Counted from the first letter of the stretch, positions 1 to 9,687 are shown. The stretch is DNA of 64,000 bases from Thermopolyspora flexuosa (GCF_006716785.1 NZ_VFPQ01000001.1:2604001-2668000), one strand, 5' to 3'. Notes: generated by a model from the letters alone, not told the origin. Translations and numbers: made by a program.

Positions 1-7
1 TCGTCCG

Positions 8-1288
8 TCAAGCGGTGTCCGGCACCGTCCGTACCGCCGCCCGGCCTCGCGACCGGCGCCGCAGCATAGCGGGCACCCACGGCGCGGCACCGACGACGGC
101 CAGGAGCACGAGCAGCGGCACCCGCCACCACGACGAGACCGCCTCCGGCGGCGAGGACGGCGCCTCGGCGACCCACGGGTGTGCCGTCTTCGACCACGCC
201 AGGAACGCGTCGCCGATGGGCAGCAGGCCGAAGGCGTACCGCTTGGTCGACGGGGTGTCGACGGGCAGGCCCGCCAGCTCGCCGTAGTTGGCCAGGGCCG
301 CGGCGAGCGAGTGGTCGCCGTGCGCCTGGGCGGCGCCGAGGGTGACCACGGTGGCCGACAGGCTCACGCCGAGCAGCAGCGGCCCGGAATCGACGTCGGC
401 GGGGCCGTCGGTGCCGTGCGGATACTCGCGCACGGCGGGGCCGAGGCCGAGCGGGAAGGCGAGGAAACGGTCGCGGAACCGCAGGTACTGCTCGCGGGCG
501 AAGGCCGGGTCGACGTCGATGAGGAACCGGTTGATCAGGGCCTGCGAGCTGCCCCGGGCGCCCTCGAGGGCCTCGCCGGTGGCGGCGTCGACCCGGTGGG
601 GGATCAGCCCGGTGGCCGGGTCGAGCCCGCGCCGCACCTGGCCGAGCCAGCGGGCCACGGTGTCGCCGAAGCGCGGGGTGAGCAGGCTGTCGTGCAGCCG
701 CAGCGACGCGATCGCCACGGTGGAGTCGACCGGCCAGGCCTGGCCCGGGTAGGCCTCCAGGTACGGCGTGGCCGAGGCGCGGAAGGCCTCGGCGATCTCG
801 GCGGAGTCGGCGGCGAACCGCCGTACCTGGTCCGGGTCCCGTTCCTGTGGCTGCTGCAGCTTCAGCAGGCCGCCGCGCAGCCAGTTGATCCAGCCGCGGT
901 AGAAGACGCCGTGGGCCGGGGTGAGGGCGGGGTCGAACGGCTCGCGCCCGGCCGGCGACTCCAGGCGGTCCAGCGCCCACCGGGCGGAGGCCGGCGCCTC
1001 GCGCCGGTGGCCGGGCTCGCGTTCGCCCAGCTCGATCCAGGCCAGGCCGTACAGGACGTGGGAGAAGAAGTAGCCCTCGGGGAACAGGCGCTGCGCCTCC
1101 TCGGCCGCGCCGTCCTCGAGCGCCGCGCGGATGAAGGCGAGCTGCCGGTACACGCCGGGTGGTTCGCCGGTGGCGGCCGTGGCGGGCAGCACCAGCCGCA
1201 GCATCCCCGTCAGCGCGCACAGGCTGATCAGTACGGCGAGCAGCCGGCGCACCCGGCGCAGGACCCGGCCCGGGGTCGGCTCTTTCAT
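8..1288 (-). CDS. membrane-anchored protein of unknown function
   Basis: A 426-residue protein I do not recognise. It starts with a basic stretch and a hydrophobic segment (about residues 17-40, rich in Leu/Val/Ala), so it is either exported or anchored by an uncleaved signal. A second hydrophobic segment lies at about 390-408, followed by an Arg-rich tail, which suggests an extracytoplasmic globular domain held at both ends. The central 330 residues have no motif I can name; they are rich in Trp/Tyr and helix-forming residues. On the minus strand a TAGGAT hexamer lies 9 nt before the ATG, so the leader is very short. The gene runs toward the window edge and its stop codon is at bases 8-10. 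Confidence 0.75.
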   Translation of the reverse strand: MKEPTPGRVLRRVRRLLAVLISLCALTGMLRLVLPATAATGEPPGVYRQLAFIRAALEDGAAEEAQRLFPEGYFFSHVLYGLAWIELGEREPGHRREAPASARWALDRLESPAGREPFDPALTPAHGVFYRGWINWLRGGLLKLQQPQERDPDQVRRFAADSAEIAEAFRASATPYLEAYPGQAWPVDSTVAIASLRLHDSLLTPRFGDTVARWLGQVRRGLDPATGLIPHRVDAATGEALEGARGSSQALINRFLIDVDPAFAREQYLRFRDRFLAFPLGLGPAVREYPHGTDGPADVDSGPLLLGVSLSATVVTLGAAQAHGDHSLAAALANYGELAGLPVDTPSTKRYAFGLLPIGDAFLAWSKTAHPWVAEAPSSPPEAVSSWWRVPLLVLLAVVGAAPWVPAMLRRRSRGRAAVRTVPDTA

Positions 1289-1482
1289 GATCGTTTGATC
1301 CTATCGGCGTGCGGGGGAGCGGTTGCCCGGCCTCGTGGGCCGCGGGACAGCGTTGTGCCGACGTGATTGACGCTCGGTCCGCGCTGATGGTTTCTCGGGC
1401 CGGAGGGGGAGAGGCACATGGGCCGCCGGGCGCGGTCATGGCGCCGGGACCGCCATATATAAGACGCATTCGTCCGTTAACC

Positions 1483-1520
1483 GTTAAACCAGACAGAATT
1501 CACCTTCTGTATGGTTTAAC
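1483..1520. repeat. 16-6-16 inverted repeat (Xer-site-like architecture)
   Basis: Left arm GTTAAACCAGACAGAA (1483-1498), centre TTCACC, right arm TTCTGTATGGTTTAAC (1505-1520). The arms match at 15 of 16 positions. The AT-rich arms contrast sharply with the surrounding DNA. The inner edges read AA-N6-TT, as in Xer recombination sites. There is no U-tract and no gene ends nearby, so a terminator is unlikely. It may be a recombination site or an operator. Confidence 0.6.
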
Positions 1521-2066
1521 ATGGCAGGGCCTCAATAACCGGACAAAATCTGCCCGGATACGCGTGCTGAGGCGGGGCCTGGACTTGGTGTCGCACTTGA
1601 CGCACATGACGCGCCACGCGAAACGGGGAGTCGCCGGATACCCGGCCCTCGCGGCCGCCGGTCACGGGGTGCCACGTCATCCGGCGCGCAGTCGCGGACA
1701 AGATCTCCCTGGCCGTCGCGCGAGACACCCGGCCGGACGCGGCGGGCATGAGTCACGCGTCGCGGCGCTCGGTCGCAGGCCCTCCAGGGCGCGCGAATGG
1801 AGGACGCCGTGCCCGGGCTTTCGATGCCCGCCTGTGGCGCGCGCCGCCTGGGCTGCCGGACGCGACTTCGCACGCGCGACACGCCGCGGTGCCGGTGCGA
1901 TCCGGCGCAGCGTGACGACGGCGCTCCTGCGTATCGAATCGCGAGCCGGCTCGGATGTTCCGCCTTGCGCGCAGCGGCCGAATCGAGATGTGCGTGGCTG
2001 CGCCGACACGGGTACGAGACGACGCGAACACGACTCGCCGGGCCCTCTTCCGGCCCGTCAGCGGCA

Positions 2067-2100
2067 TGTTTCATGCATAATCTTTATTATGCATCAAACA
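2067..2100. other. dif-like recombination site upstream of the recombinase gene
   Basis: Left arm TGTTTCATGCATAA (2067-2080), centre TCTTTA (2081-2086), right arm TTATGCATCAAACA (2087-2100); the arms match at 13 of 14 positions. The core GCATAA-N6-TTATG is identical in its arm bases to the core of E. coli dif, and the centre agrees at 4 of 6 bases (recalled dif centre TGTATA). It ends 32 bp before the ATG of the tyrosine recombinase, an arrangement known from single-recombinase Xer systems such as XerS/difSL. A plain operator or promoter element (TATTAT at 2085-2090) is the alternative. Confidence 0.6.
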
Positions 2101-2132
2101 TCTGGGCTCCCCTCCGTGGCCGGGGCGGTGTG

Positions 2133-3137
2133 ATGGCCGGGCTCGGGCAGCCCGCGGACGGGCGGGTGTTGGAGGCGATCGGCGAGTTCGTGCGGTCGCT
2201 GCAGGCGAGGAAGATGTCGCCGCACACGATCGCCGGGTACGAGCGTGATCTGCGTACGGTGGCGGAGCTGGCCGCCGCGCAGGCCGGTGTCCCGCTGAGC
2301 GACCTCGAGGTGCAGGCGCTCGGCGGCAGGCTGATGCGGGCGGCGTTCGCCGAGTTCTCCGCGCCGCGGTCGGCGGCGAGCGTCAACCGGGCGTGGAGCG
2401 CGTGGAACCGGTTCTTGACGTTCTGCGTGGCTGAGGGGCTGCTGGAGGGCAATCCGATGGCGGCGGTCCCCCGGCCGCGGCAGCCCGCTCGGGCGCCGAA
2501 GCCGCTGCTCGGCGAGGGTGATGCGGCGGTGACGCTGCTGGAGCGGATCGCCGCGGGCGCGCGTAAGGCGCGGGACCCGTGGGTGGAGCGGGATCTGGTG
2601 GTGCTGGCGCTGGGGCTGCTGACCGGCATGCGCTCGGCCGAGCTGCTCGGCCTGACGATCGGCTCGATCGGCGGCTTCCCCGGCGACCGCCGTATCCAGG
2701 TGGTCGGCAAGGGCGGCAAGACCCGCTCGCTGCCGATCGAGCCGGGCCTGGAGCGGCTGATCGACGCCTATCTCGACAGCCGCATGCGGCGATTCAACCT
2801 GGCCTCTCTCCCCCGCTCGGCGCCGCTGCTGGTCGACACCCGTAACCGTCCGCTGCAGCGTGGTGGCCTTCAGTATCTGGTGCGGCAGTGCTACCGGTAC
2901 GCGGGCATCAGTGACCGGGTGCAGAAAGGCACGCTGGTGCACGCGCTGCGGCACGAGTTCGCCACCCGCCTGGCCGAGCGCGGCGCCTCGGCGCACGAGC
3001 TGATGGAGCTGCTGGGCCACGCGTCGATCGTGACCGGGCAGAACTACATCGCATCCACCGCCCGCCAGGTACGCGCCGCCGCCCGCGCCAACCCGATCTA
3101 TCCGGTGCTGGACCGCCTCTCTTCCGGCGGTGACTGA
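2133..3137 (+). CDS. tyrosine recombinase / integrase, XerC/D-like
   Basis: A 334-residue site-specific recombinase. The N-terminal core-binding (SAM-like) domain covers about residues 10-105. The catalytic domain (about 125-325) shows the expected set: R167 in TGMRSAELL, lysine in VGKGGKTRS (193-196), H270 and R273 in HALRHEF, H296 in LLGHASI, and nucleophile Y305 in GQNYIAS. It should cleave and rejoin DNA at paired inverted arms. I chose the ATG at 2133 because the in-frame extension to 1797 runs back through the inverted repeat and has poor codon use. No excisionase or phage genes flank it. A dif-like repeat lies directly upstream and is its most likely target or operator. Length fits XerC/D, but it could be an element integrase. 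Confidence 0.9.
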   Translation: MAGLGQPADGRVLEAIGEFVRSLQARKMSPHTIAGYERDLRTVAELAAAQAGVPLSDLEVQALGGRLMRAAFAEFSAPRSAASVNRAWSAWNRFLTFCVAEGLLEGNPMAAVPRPRQPARAPKPLLGEGDAAVTLLERIAAGARKARDPWVERDLVVLALGLLTGMRSAELLGLTIGSIGGFPGDRRIQVVGKGGKTRSLPIEPGLERLIDAYLDSRMRRFNLASLPRSAPLLVDTRNRPLQRGGLQYLVRQCYRYAGISDRVQKGTLVHALRHEFATRLAERGASAHELMELLGHASIVTGQNYIASTARQVRAAARANPIYPVLDRLSSGGD

Positions 3138-3414
3138 CCTCCCGCGAACCGCAGGCCTCTCCCCCGGCCCGGCACGGCCGCCGCGCCCGCCGACGACTTA
3201 CCCTGTCGCGCCACCATCCAGGCGTCCGCAGCGCCGCCCCGGCCAAACGTCGACACCCAGCCGCGCCGACCGCGGCGCATCGCCGCGCGCCGCGGCGAGG
3301 CCGCCCCGAGGGCGAGCATGCCGTCGTGACGCGGCCGGGAAGAAGCCCGGCCGGGCCGTACCGGCCGCTCTCGGCCGTACGTGGCGAAAAGCGTTCCACG
3401 TGCTCAAAAACCCT

Positions 3415-3445
3415 TTGCGAAAGTGTCGCAGCCGTGGGTTATGGT
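3415..3445 (+). promoter_or_regulatory. promoter for the ABC operon, leaderless start
   Basis: TTGCGA (3415-3420) and TATGGT (3440-3445) are separated by 19 bp, and the GTG start at 3452 lies 6 nt after the -10, so the transcript is probably leaderless. The preceding bases 3138-3414, downstream of the recombinase, hold nothing I can identify. Confidence 0.45.
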
Positions 3446-3451
3446 CGCGGG

Positions 3452-4384
<933 letters not shown>

Positions 4385-4385
4385 C

Positions 4386-5294
4386 GTGGGCGCGCGGCCG
4401 AGGGGCGACGAAGGGATGTCACGGGTGCGGCGCGAAGGAGCACAGGCCGGCGACCGCTCCCCCGCCGCCGAGCCGTACGGCGGGGCGGTGACGGCGGTGG
4501 CCGCACGGCCGCCGGTGCGGGGCGCGGCCATCGGACTGCTCGGCCAGACGCTGGCCGTGCTGGAGCGGCAGCTTGCGCTGTACCGGCGGGTGTGGCGCGG
4601 CTCGGCGTTCTCGTCGCTGATCCTGCCGGTGCTGTTCCTGCTGAGCATGGGGATCGGCGTCGGCGGGTATGTCGGCGAGCTCGAGGGCGTGCCGTACCTG
4701 CAGTGGATCGTGCCGGGGCTGCTGTCGATGAGCGCGTTCGAGATCGCGCTGGTGGAGTCGACCTACCCGGTGATGAGCGACTTCAAGTGGACGCGGGCCT
4801 ATCACGCGATCGCGGTGACGCCGGTGGGGGTGGCCGGGATCCTGCAGGGCTGGCTGCTGTACCTGATCCTGCGGGTGGTCTTCGCCGTGGCGGTGTTCCT
4901 GGTGGTCGCGGCGGCCTTCGGCGGGCTGGTCTCGGCGTGGGCGGTGGTCACGCCGCTGGTGTGCCTGGTGCTCACGGTCGCGGTGGCCTCGCCGGTGACG
5001 GCGCTGGCGGCCGCGGTGGACAACGACTCCTACTTCGCGCTGCTGTTCCGGTTCGCGATGGTGCCGTCGTCGCTGTTCGCCGGGGTGTTCTTCCCGGTGG
5101 AGCGGCTTCCGGCGGCGGCGCAGGCCGCGGCCCGGGCGACGCCGCTGTGGCACGCGGTGGAGCTGAACCGGGCGGCGACGCTGGGGATCCCGCCGGCGTG
5201 GCCGGTGGCGGCGCACCTGGCCTACCTGGCGGTGTGGGGCGTGGCTGGCTGCCTGCTGGCGGCGGTGGTCTTCCGCAGGCGGTTGTACGGGTGA
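4386..5294 (+). CDS. ABC-2 type permease (first)
   Basis: About 300 residues with a ~45-residue Ala/Arg-rich N-terminal extension, then six predicted membrane segments (for example SSLILPVLFLLSMGIGV and VVFAVAVFLVVAAAFGG). The motif FSSLILPVLFLL and the late VFFPVERLP stretch are typical of DrrB/NodJ-like ABC-2 permeases. The GTG at 4386 follows GGTGGAG from the end of the ATPase gene; the ATG at 4416 is an alternative and would remove ten residues. It presumably pairs with the second permease and the upstream ATPase as a heteromeric exporter. Confidence 0.88.
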   Translation: MGARPRGDEGMSRVRREGAQAGDRSPAAEPYGGAVTAVAARPPVRGAAIGLLGQTLAVLERQLALYRRVWRGSAFSSLILPVLFLLSMGIGVGGYVGELEGVPYLQWIVPGLLSMSAFEIALVESTYPVMSDFKWTRAYHAIAVTPVGVAGILQGWLLYLILRVVFAVAVFLVVAAAFGGLVSAWAVVTPLVCLVLTVAVASPVTALAAAVDNDSYFALLFRFAMVPSSLFAGVFFPVERLPAAAQAAARATPLWHAVELNRAATLGIPPAWPVAAHLAYLAVWGVAGCLLAAVVFRRRLYG

Positions 5295-5301
5295 GGGGTG
5301 T

Positions 5302-6105
5302 GTGGTGATCGCGCTGCTGGCGGCGCGGCGGTCGGCCGGTCGGGTGGGTGCGGTGGTGGGCCGCAACATCGGGGCGATGCGCTCGGGCCCCTCGTACCTG
5401 CTGGTCCTGCTGTCCGGGCTGGTGGAGCCGCTGCTGTACCTGCTGTCGATCGGTGTGGGCGTGGGTGCGCTGATCGGCACGATGGAGCTGGACGACGGGT
5501 CGCGGGTGCCGTACGCGGTGTTCGTGGCGCCGGCGATGCTTGCGGTGTCGGCGATGTCGGGCGCGCTGGCGGAAACCGCCTTCAATTTCTTCCACAAGAT
5601 GAAGTACGCGCGGATCTACGACGCGGTGCTGGCGACGCCGGTGGGGCCGTTCGAGCTGGTGCTGGGCGAGCTGACCTGGGCGATGATCCGCGGCGCGCTG
5701 TACGCGGGGATCTTCCTGGCCGTGATGGTGGCGATGGGGCTGGTGCCCGCGGTCGGCGCGGTGGCGGCGTTCCCGGCGGCGCTGCTGGTGGGGCTGGCGT
5801 TCGGCGGGTTCGGCGCGGCGGTCGCGACGTTCATGCGCGGCTGGGAGGACTTCGACCTGGTCACCACGGGGCAGTTCGCGCTGTTTCTGTTCTCCGGCAC
5901 GTTCGTCCCGGTGCGGGACTATCCGGCGGTGCTGGAGGTGGTGGTGACGCTCACGCCGCTGTATCACGCGGTGGAGCTGCTGCGCGGGCTCGCGCTGTGG
6001 CGGCTGGAGTGGGACCTGCTGGTGTCGGGGGCGTACCTGCTGGTGATGGTGCTGGGCGGGCTGTGGGTCGCGTCCCGGCGGCTGGGCCGGTACATGTGCC
6101 CGTGA
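5302..6105 (+). CDS. ABC-2 type permease (second)
   Basis: A 267-residue integral membrane protein with six hydrophobic segments. It has the ABC-2 feature of a conserved stretch after TM1 (SGLVEPLLYLLSIGVGVG) and the LFSGTFVPVRDYP motif before the last helix. It starts with tandem GTG codons 7 bp after the first permease, so the two are translationally close. Similarity to the first permease (same order of helices, same pre-TM6 motif) suggests the pair arose by duplication and works as a heterodimer. It is the last gene of the operon. Confidence 0.88.
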   Translation: MVIALLAARRSAGRVGAVVGRNIGAMRSGPSYLLVLLSGLVEPLLYLLSIGVGVGALIGTMELDDGSRVPYAVFVAPAMLAVSAMSGALAETAFNFFHKMKYARIYDAVLATPVGPFELVLGELTWAMIRGALYAGIFLAVMVAMGLVPAVGAVAAFPAALLVGLAFGGFGAAVATFMRGWEDFDLVTTGQFALFLFSGTFVPVRDYPAVLEVVVTLTPLYHAVELLRGLALWRLEWDLLVSGAYLLVMVLGGLWVASRRLGRYMCP

Positions 6106-6288
6106 CCGCCCCGGCCCGTGCCGAGCCGGGAGGCCCGCGCCGGCGCCGCCCGGCCTTGTCGGTGGCCGGTGCCGATCGGCCGAGCCCTGTGGAGGGCTCT
6201 TCTCCCCCGGGTGTGGCCGGTCCGGGCCATGAGGGTGTACGGCGCCGCCGACCGGTCATGAAGTCCTATTGGGGCCGGAGGAGGCGCG

Positions 6289-7536
6289 ATGCGGAGCCAG
6301 GCCACGACGTGCGCGATCGTCGGCGGCGGCCCGGCCGGGATGGTGCTGGGGCTGCTGCTCGCCCGCCAGGGTGTGCGGGTGACCGTACTGGAGAAGCACG
6401 CCGACTTCCTGCGCGACTTCCGCGGTGACACCGTGCACCCCAGCACGCTGGAGCTGCTCGACGAGCTCGGTCTCGGGGAGCGGTTCGCCGCCCTCCCCCA
6501 CACCCGGGTGGAGCGGCTGGCGTTTCCGCTGCCGGGCGGTGGCGAGGTGACCGCGGTCGACTTCCGGCGGCTGCGGACGCCGTACCGGTATGTGGCGATG
6601 GTGCCGCAGTGGGACCTGCTCAGCCTGCTCGCCGAGGCGGCCGGACAGGAGCCGTGCTTCACGCTGCGGATGAGCACCGAGGTGACCGGGCTGCTTTGGG
6701 AGAACGGCCGGGTGGCGGGGGTGCGGTACCGGGACCGTGACGGGCCGGGCGAGCTGCGGGCCGACCTGACCGTGGCCTGCGACGGCCGCTGGTCGCTGGT
6801 GCGCCGCGAGGCAGGGCTGCGGCCGAGGGAGTTCCCGGTGCCGCTGGATGTGTGGTGGTTCCGGCTGCCGCCGCTGCCGGGGGTGAGCGGCGCGCTGGTG
6901 CCGCGGGTGCGGGACGGTGCGGTGTTCGGGCTGATCCCGCGCGAGGGGTACGTGCAGGTCGCCCGCCTCATTCCCAAGGGTGCCGACGCCCGGCTGCGGG
7001 CCCGTGGCCTGGATGCCTTCCGCCGGGATCTGGCCGCGGCGGTCCCGGAGGCGGCGGGCGTCGCCGGCACGATCCGCGGCTGGGACGAGGTGCGCGTGCT
7101 GGACGTGCGGCTCAACCGGCTGCGCCGCTGGCATCTGCCCGGGCTGCTGTGCATCGGGGATGCGGCCCACGCCATGTCCCCCGCGGGCGGGGTGGGCATC
7201 AACCTGGCCGTGCAGGACGCGGTCGCGGCGGCGCGGCTGCTGGCCGGTCCGCTGCTGCGCGGCCGGGTCACCGAGCGGGATCTCGCGGCGGTACGGCGCA
7301 GGCGGCTGCTGCCGACCGTGGTCACCCAGATGGTGCAGCGGGTGTTGCATCGGCTGGTGTTCCGGCCGCTGCTGGCCGGTCGGCTTCCTCGCGTGGCGCC
7401 GGTGGCGGCTCCGCTGCTCCGGCTGGTGCCGGGGCTTTCGGTGGTGCCGGCCCGGATGATCGGGGTGGGTGTCCGCCCCGAGCGCGCCCCGGCCGCGGCC
7501 CGCCGCCCTCCGGCCGGAACGCGGCCCGGCGGTTGA
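6289..7536 (+). CDS. FAD-dependent monooxygenase, PHBH fold
   Basis: A 415-residue flavoprotein. The N-terminal Rossmann motif VGGGPAGMVLGLLLARQG is followed by an acidic E in VLEKH (strand 2). The second FAD motif GDAAHAMSPAGGVGINLAVQD lies near residue 295, as in p-hydroxybenzoate hydroxylase-type enzymes, which hydroxylate aromatic or polyketide substrates with NAD(P)H and O2. The C-terminal ~80 residues are helical with an Arg/Pro-rich tail. The start is fixed by GGAGG a few bases before the ATG. It is a single gene between the ABC operon and a convergent acetyltransferase. The substrate is unknown; a drug-modifying role is possible but not shown. Confidence 0.88.
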   Translation: MRSQATTCAIVGGGPAGMVLGLLLARQGVRVTVLEKHADFLRDFRGDTVHPSTLELLDELGLGERFAALPHTRVERLAFPLPGGGEVTAVDFRRLRTPYRYVAMVPQWDLLSLLAEAAGQEPCFTLRMSTEVTGLLWENGRVAGVRYRDRDGPGELRADLTVACDGRWSLVRREAGLRPREFPVPLDVWWFRLPPLPGVSGALVPRVRDGAVFGLIPREGYVQVARLIPKGADARLRARGLDAFRRDLAAAVPEAAGVAGTIRGWDEVRVLDVRLNRLRRWHLPGLLCIGDAAHAMSPAGGVGINLAVQDAVAAARLLAGPLLRGRVTERDLAAVRRRRLLPTVVTQMVQRVLHRLVFRPLLAGRLPRVAPVAAPLLRLVPGLSVVPARMIGVGVRPERAPAAARRPPAGTRPGG

Positions 7537-7609
7537 GCGGACCGTGCGGCCGTGCCGGGGCGGAACACCCGCACGCCGGGGCGAGGACGAGGACGCGGAT
7601 CGGCGGTGC

Positions 7610-8182
7610 TCAGGCTCCCGGCTCGCGCTGCCGCAGCCACTCGCGGCGCAGGATGGCGTAGACGTACTCGTCGGTCCACTCGCCCTTGACGAACTCGTTC
7701 TCGACGAAGTGGGCCTCGCGGCGCATGCCCAGGCGTTCCATGACGCGGGCGGAGCGGATGTTGCGGGCGTCGCAGCGGCCGGTGACGCGGTGCAGGCCGA
7801 GCTCCTCGAAGCCGAGGCGGAGCAGTTCCCGGGCGGCCTCGGTGGCCAGGCCGCGGCCGTGGTAGGCGGGGTTGAACACGAACCCGATCTCGCCGTGGCG
7901 GTGGGTGCGGCTGTGCCAGAAGAGGGTGAGGTCGCCGACGAGGACGCCGCTGTCGGCGAGCTCGGCGGCGAGGCTGAGCGCCTGCCCTTCGTCGTAGAGG
8001 GCGGAGCGGAGGATCTTGTCCTCCAGGGCCTGGCGGGTCTGGTCGAGGTCGCGTGCCTCCCAGTACAGGTACCGGGCGACCTCGGGCAGGGAGTGGAAGG
8101 CGTGCAGGTCGTACAGGTCCCCGAGGTTGAACGGCCGGATGATCAGGCGCTCGGTACGTAGCGGATAGTCGGGTTTGAGCAC
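7610..8182 (-). CDS. GNAT acetyltransferase, RimJ/RimL-like
   Basis: 190 residues. The N-terminal TERLIIRPFNLGDL is the typical start of RimJ/RimL-family N-acetyltransferases, and the acetyl-CoA loop appears as HGRGLATEAARELLRLGFEELG. A later NIRSARVMERLGMRRE segment completes the fold. It probably acetylates the N-terminus of a protein or an amine of a small molecule. The GTG start at 8182 is supported by TAGGCT ending 6 nt upstream on the minus strand, a leaderless arrangement. Convergent with the monooxygenase gene. Confidence 0.85.
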   Translation of the reverse strand: MLKPDYPLRTERLIIRPFNLGDLYDLHAFHSLPEVARYLYWEARDLDQTRQALEDKILRSALYDEGQALSLAAELADSGVLVGDLTLFWHSRTHRHGEIGFVFNPAYHGRGLATEAARELLRLGFEELGLHRVTGRCDARNIRSARVMERLGMRREAHFVENEFVKGEWTDEYVYAILRREWLRQREPGA

Positions 8183-8661
8183 CCGTACAGCCTAGACAAA
8201 GGCCTGCGCGGACGGCCTTTTCGAGAGCCGCCCGGGCGGGTGGCCGGGTTGACGGCGGCGGCATGGAGGCACCGGAACAGCCGGGGTGTGCGTCGTGAGT
8301 CCACGCATCACGCACCTGCTCTGACACCGCCGACGCGGCGTGGCCGGCGGCCCGCCGTGGCCGGCGTGGTGGCGCCGTACGTCATCTGCGCCGCCGCATG
8401 CCCGCATCGAGGTGCCGCGCGTCGGCGTGCCGTCCGGCGTCAACGTTGCCGCGCTCCCCCGCTCCTTGGTGACGTCGCCCCCGCATGCGGTCCGGCTTTC
8501 CGGCCGCCGGTCCCGCCCTCCGCCTAGCGGGTGCCCGGTGACCACCCGCTTCCGCGCGGGTACGGCGCGGCCGCGGCGCGGGGCGGCGGATGGCGCGCCC
8601 CGGGCCGGGGCCCGGGGCGCGCACCGAGGGTCACGGTCCTGCCCGGCGGGCGCCGGTCGTT
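8183..8661. other. intergenic region, 479 bp
   Basis: No credible gene. It holds the leaderless promoter of the acetyltransferase at its left end. A short hairpin lies at 8198-8220 (AAAGGCC, 9-base loop, GGCCTTT) and a strong hairpin at 8593-8622 (separate entry). The rest is featureless GC-rich sequence. Confidence 0.5.
8593..8622 (-). terminator. GC hairpin downstream of the PLP enzyme gene
   Basis: Perfect 14 bp arms, GCGCGCCCCGGGCC and its complement, with only GG between them, about 40 bp beyond the stop at 8662. There is no U-tract, as is common for actinobacterial terminators. Confidence 0.55.
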
Positions 8662-9687
8662 TCAGGTGAGGGCGGTGATGGCCCGTTCCAGGTCGGCCTC
8701 GCCGGTGTAGAGGTGGAACGACAGCCGGGTCCTGCCGCCGCGGGCGGCGGCGCGCACCCCGGCCGCGGCGAGCCTGCGCTCGGCGTCGGGCACCTCGATG
8801 GAGACGATGGCGCTGCCGCGGGGCGGCAGGCCGAGGGCGGCCAGGAAGCGGTCGGCGAGGGCGACGTTGTGCCGGTGAATCCGCTCGATACCGATCTCGT
8901 TGAGCAGTTCGAGGGCGGGGGCGGCGGCGAGGTAGCTGAAGAACGCCGGGGAGACGTCGAAGGCGCGGGCGTCCTCGGCCAGGCGCATGGGCAGGCCGTA
9001 GTAGGAGGCGGCGCGGTCGGCGCCCGCGTACCAGCTCGCGCAGTACGGGCGCAACCGGTCCCGGACGTGCGGGGCGAGGTAGGCGAAGGCGGTGCCGCGT
9101 GGGCAGGTGAGCCATTTGTAGGCGGCGCAGACGAGCACGTCGAAGCGGGTGGCGTCGACGGGCAGCCAGCCGCAGGCCTGGGTGGCGTCGGCGAGGATGA
9201 GCGCGTCGTGGTCGCGGGCGGCGGTGACGATGTCGTCGACGGCCGCGATGTGGCCGTTGGCGGATTGCACGACGCTGAAGGCGACCACGTCGGTGTGCGG
9301 GCCGATCGCGTCGGCGAGCCGGTCGAGCGGGACGGTCGCCACCTTGGCGTCGGCGACCACCCACGGGAACAGGTTGGAGGTGAACTCGCCCTCGGGGACG
9401 AGGACGCGGCTGCCGGGCGGGAGCGAGGCGGCCACGATCGAGACGAGCTGGGATGCCGCGGCTCCGATGGCGATGTCGCCGGGGTCGGCGCCCACGAGCC
9501 GGGCGAAGGCGGCGCGGGCGCGTGGGGTCGCCACGTCCCATGCCTCCCATCCGGCCGGGCCGTGCCGCCACTCGTCGATCGCCGTCCGCAGGGCGTCGGC
9601 GGCGGGCTTGGGGGCCAGGCCGTGGGTCGCGGTGTTGAGGTAGCCCGGGTCGGGCTCCCAGTACTGGAGTGCTTCGGCCAGTTCCAT
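8662..9687 (-). CDS. class V PLP-dependent aminotransferase / cysteine desulfurase-like
   Basis: 341 residues with the fold-type I arrangement of class V enzymes. YLNTATHGLAP lies near residue 15, the cofactor-contacting LADATQACGWLPVD at about 165, and the Schiff-base lysine is probably in YKWLTCPRGTAF. Family members range from cysteine desulfurases to kynureninase and EgtE-type C-S lyases; no catalytic cysteine loop is evident, so a desulfurase is not assured. The ATG at 9687 lies 6 nt after TAGGCT on the minus strand, hence leaderless. It stands alone between a hairpin and an MFS gene on the same strand. A second, distinct class V protein is encoded at 25207-26412. Confidence 0.82.
   Translation of the reverse strand: MELAEALQYWEPDPGYLNTATHGLAPKPAADALRTAIDEWRHGPAGWEAWDVATPRARAAFARLVGADPGDIAIGAAASQLVSIVAASLPPGSRVLVPEGEFTSNLFPWVVADAKVATVPLDRLADAIGPHTDVVAFSVVQSANGHIAAVDDIVTAARDHDALILADATQACGWLPVDATRFDVLVCAAYKWLTCPRGTAFAYLAPHVRDRLRPYCASWYAGADRAASYYGLPMRLAEDARAFDVSPAFFSYLAAAPALELLNEIGIERIHRHNVALADRFLAALGLPPRGSAIVSIEVPDAERRLAAAGVRAAARGGRTRLSFHLYTGEADLERAITALT

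Larger units (their letters stand above)
1289..2132. other. gene-free stretch with two inverted repeats
   Basis: About 840 bases with open frames on both strands, none with convincing codon bias or a recognisable product. Base composition drops locally to AT-rich in two places, around 1455-1525 and 2065-2100, and each patch holds a long inverted repeat with a 6 bp centre (separate entries). The sequence between them looks non-coding. The position, just upstream of a tyrosine recombinase, suggests a recombination or regulatory region. Confidence 0.6.

Noticed and set aside
1483-1520. Inverted repeat as a transcription terminator
   Set aside because: No gene ends nearby on either strand, the arms are AT-rich and no U-tract follows.
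1516-2074. Open frames on both strands between the two inverted repeats
   Set aside because: No ribosome-binding site, no codon bias like neighbours and no recognisable motif; the Arg-rich translations are typical of GC-rich non-coding sequence.
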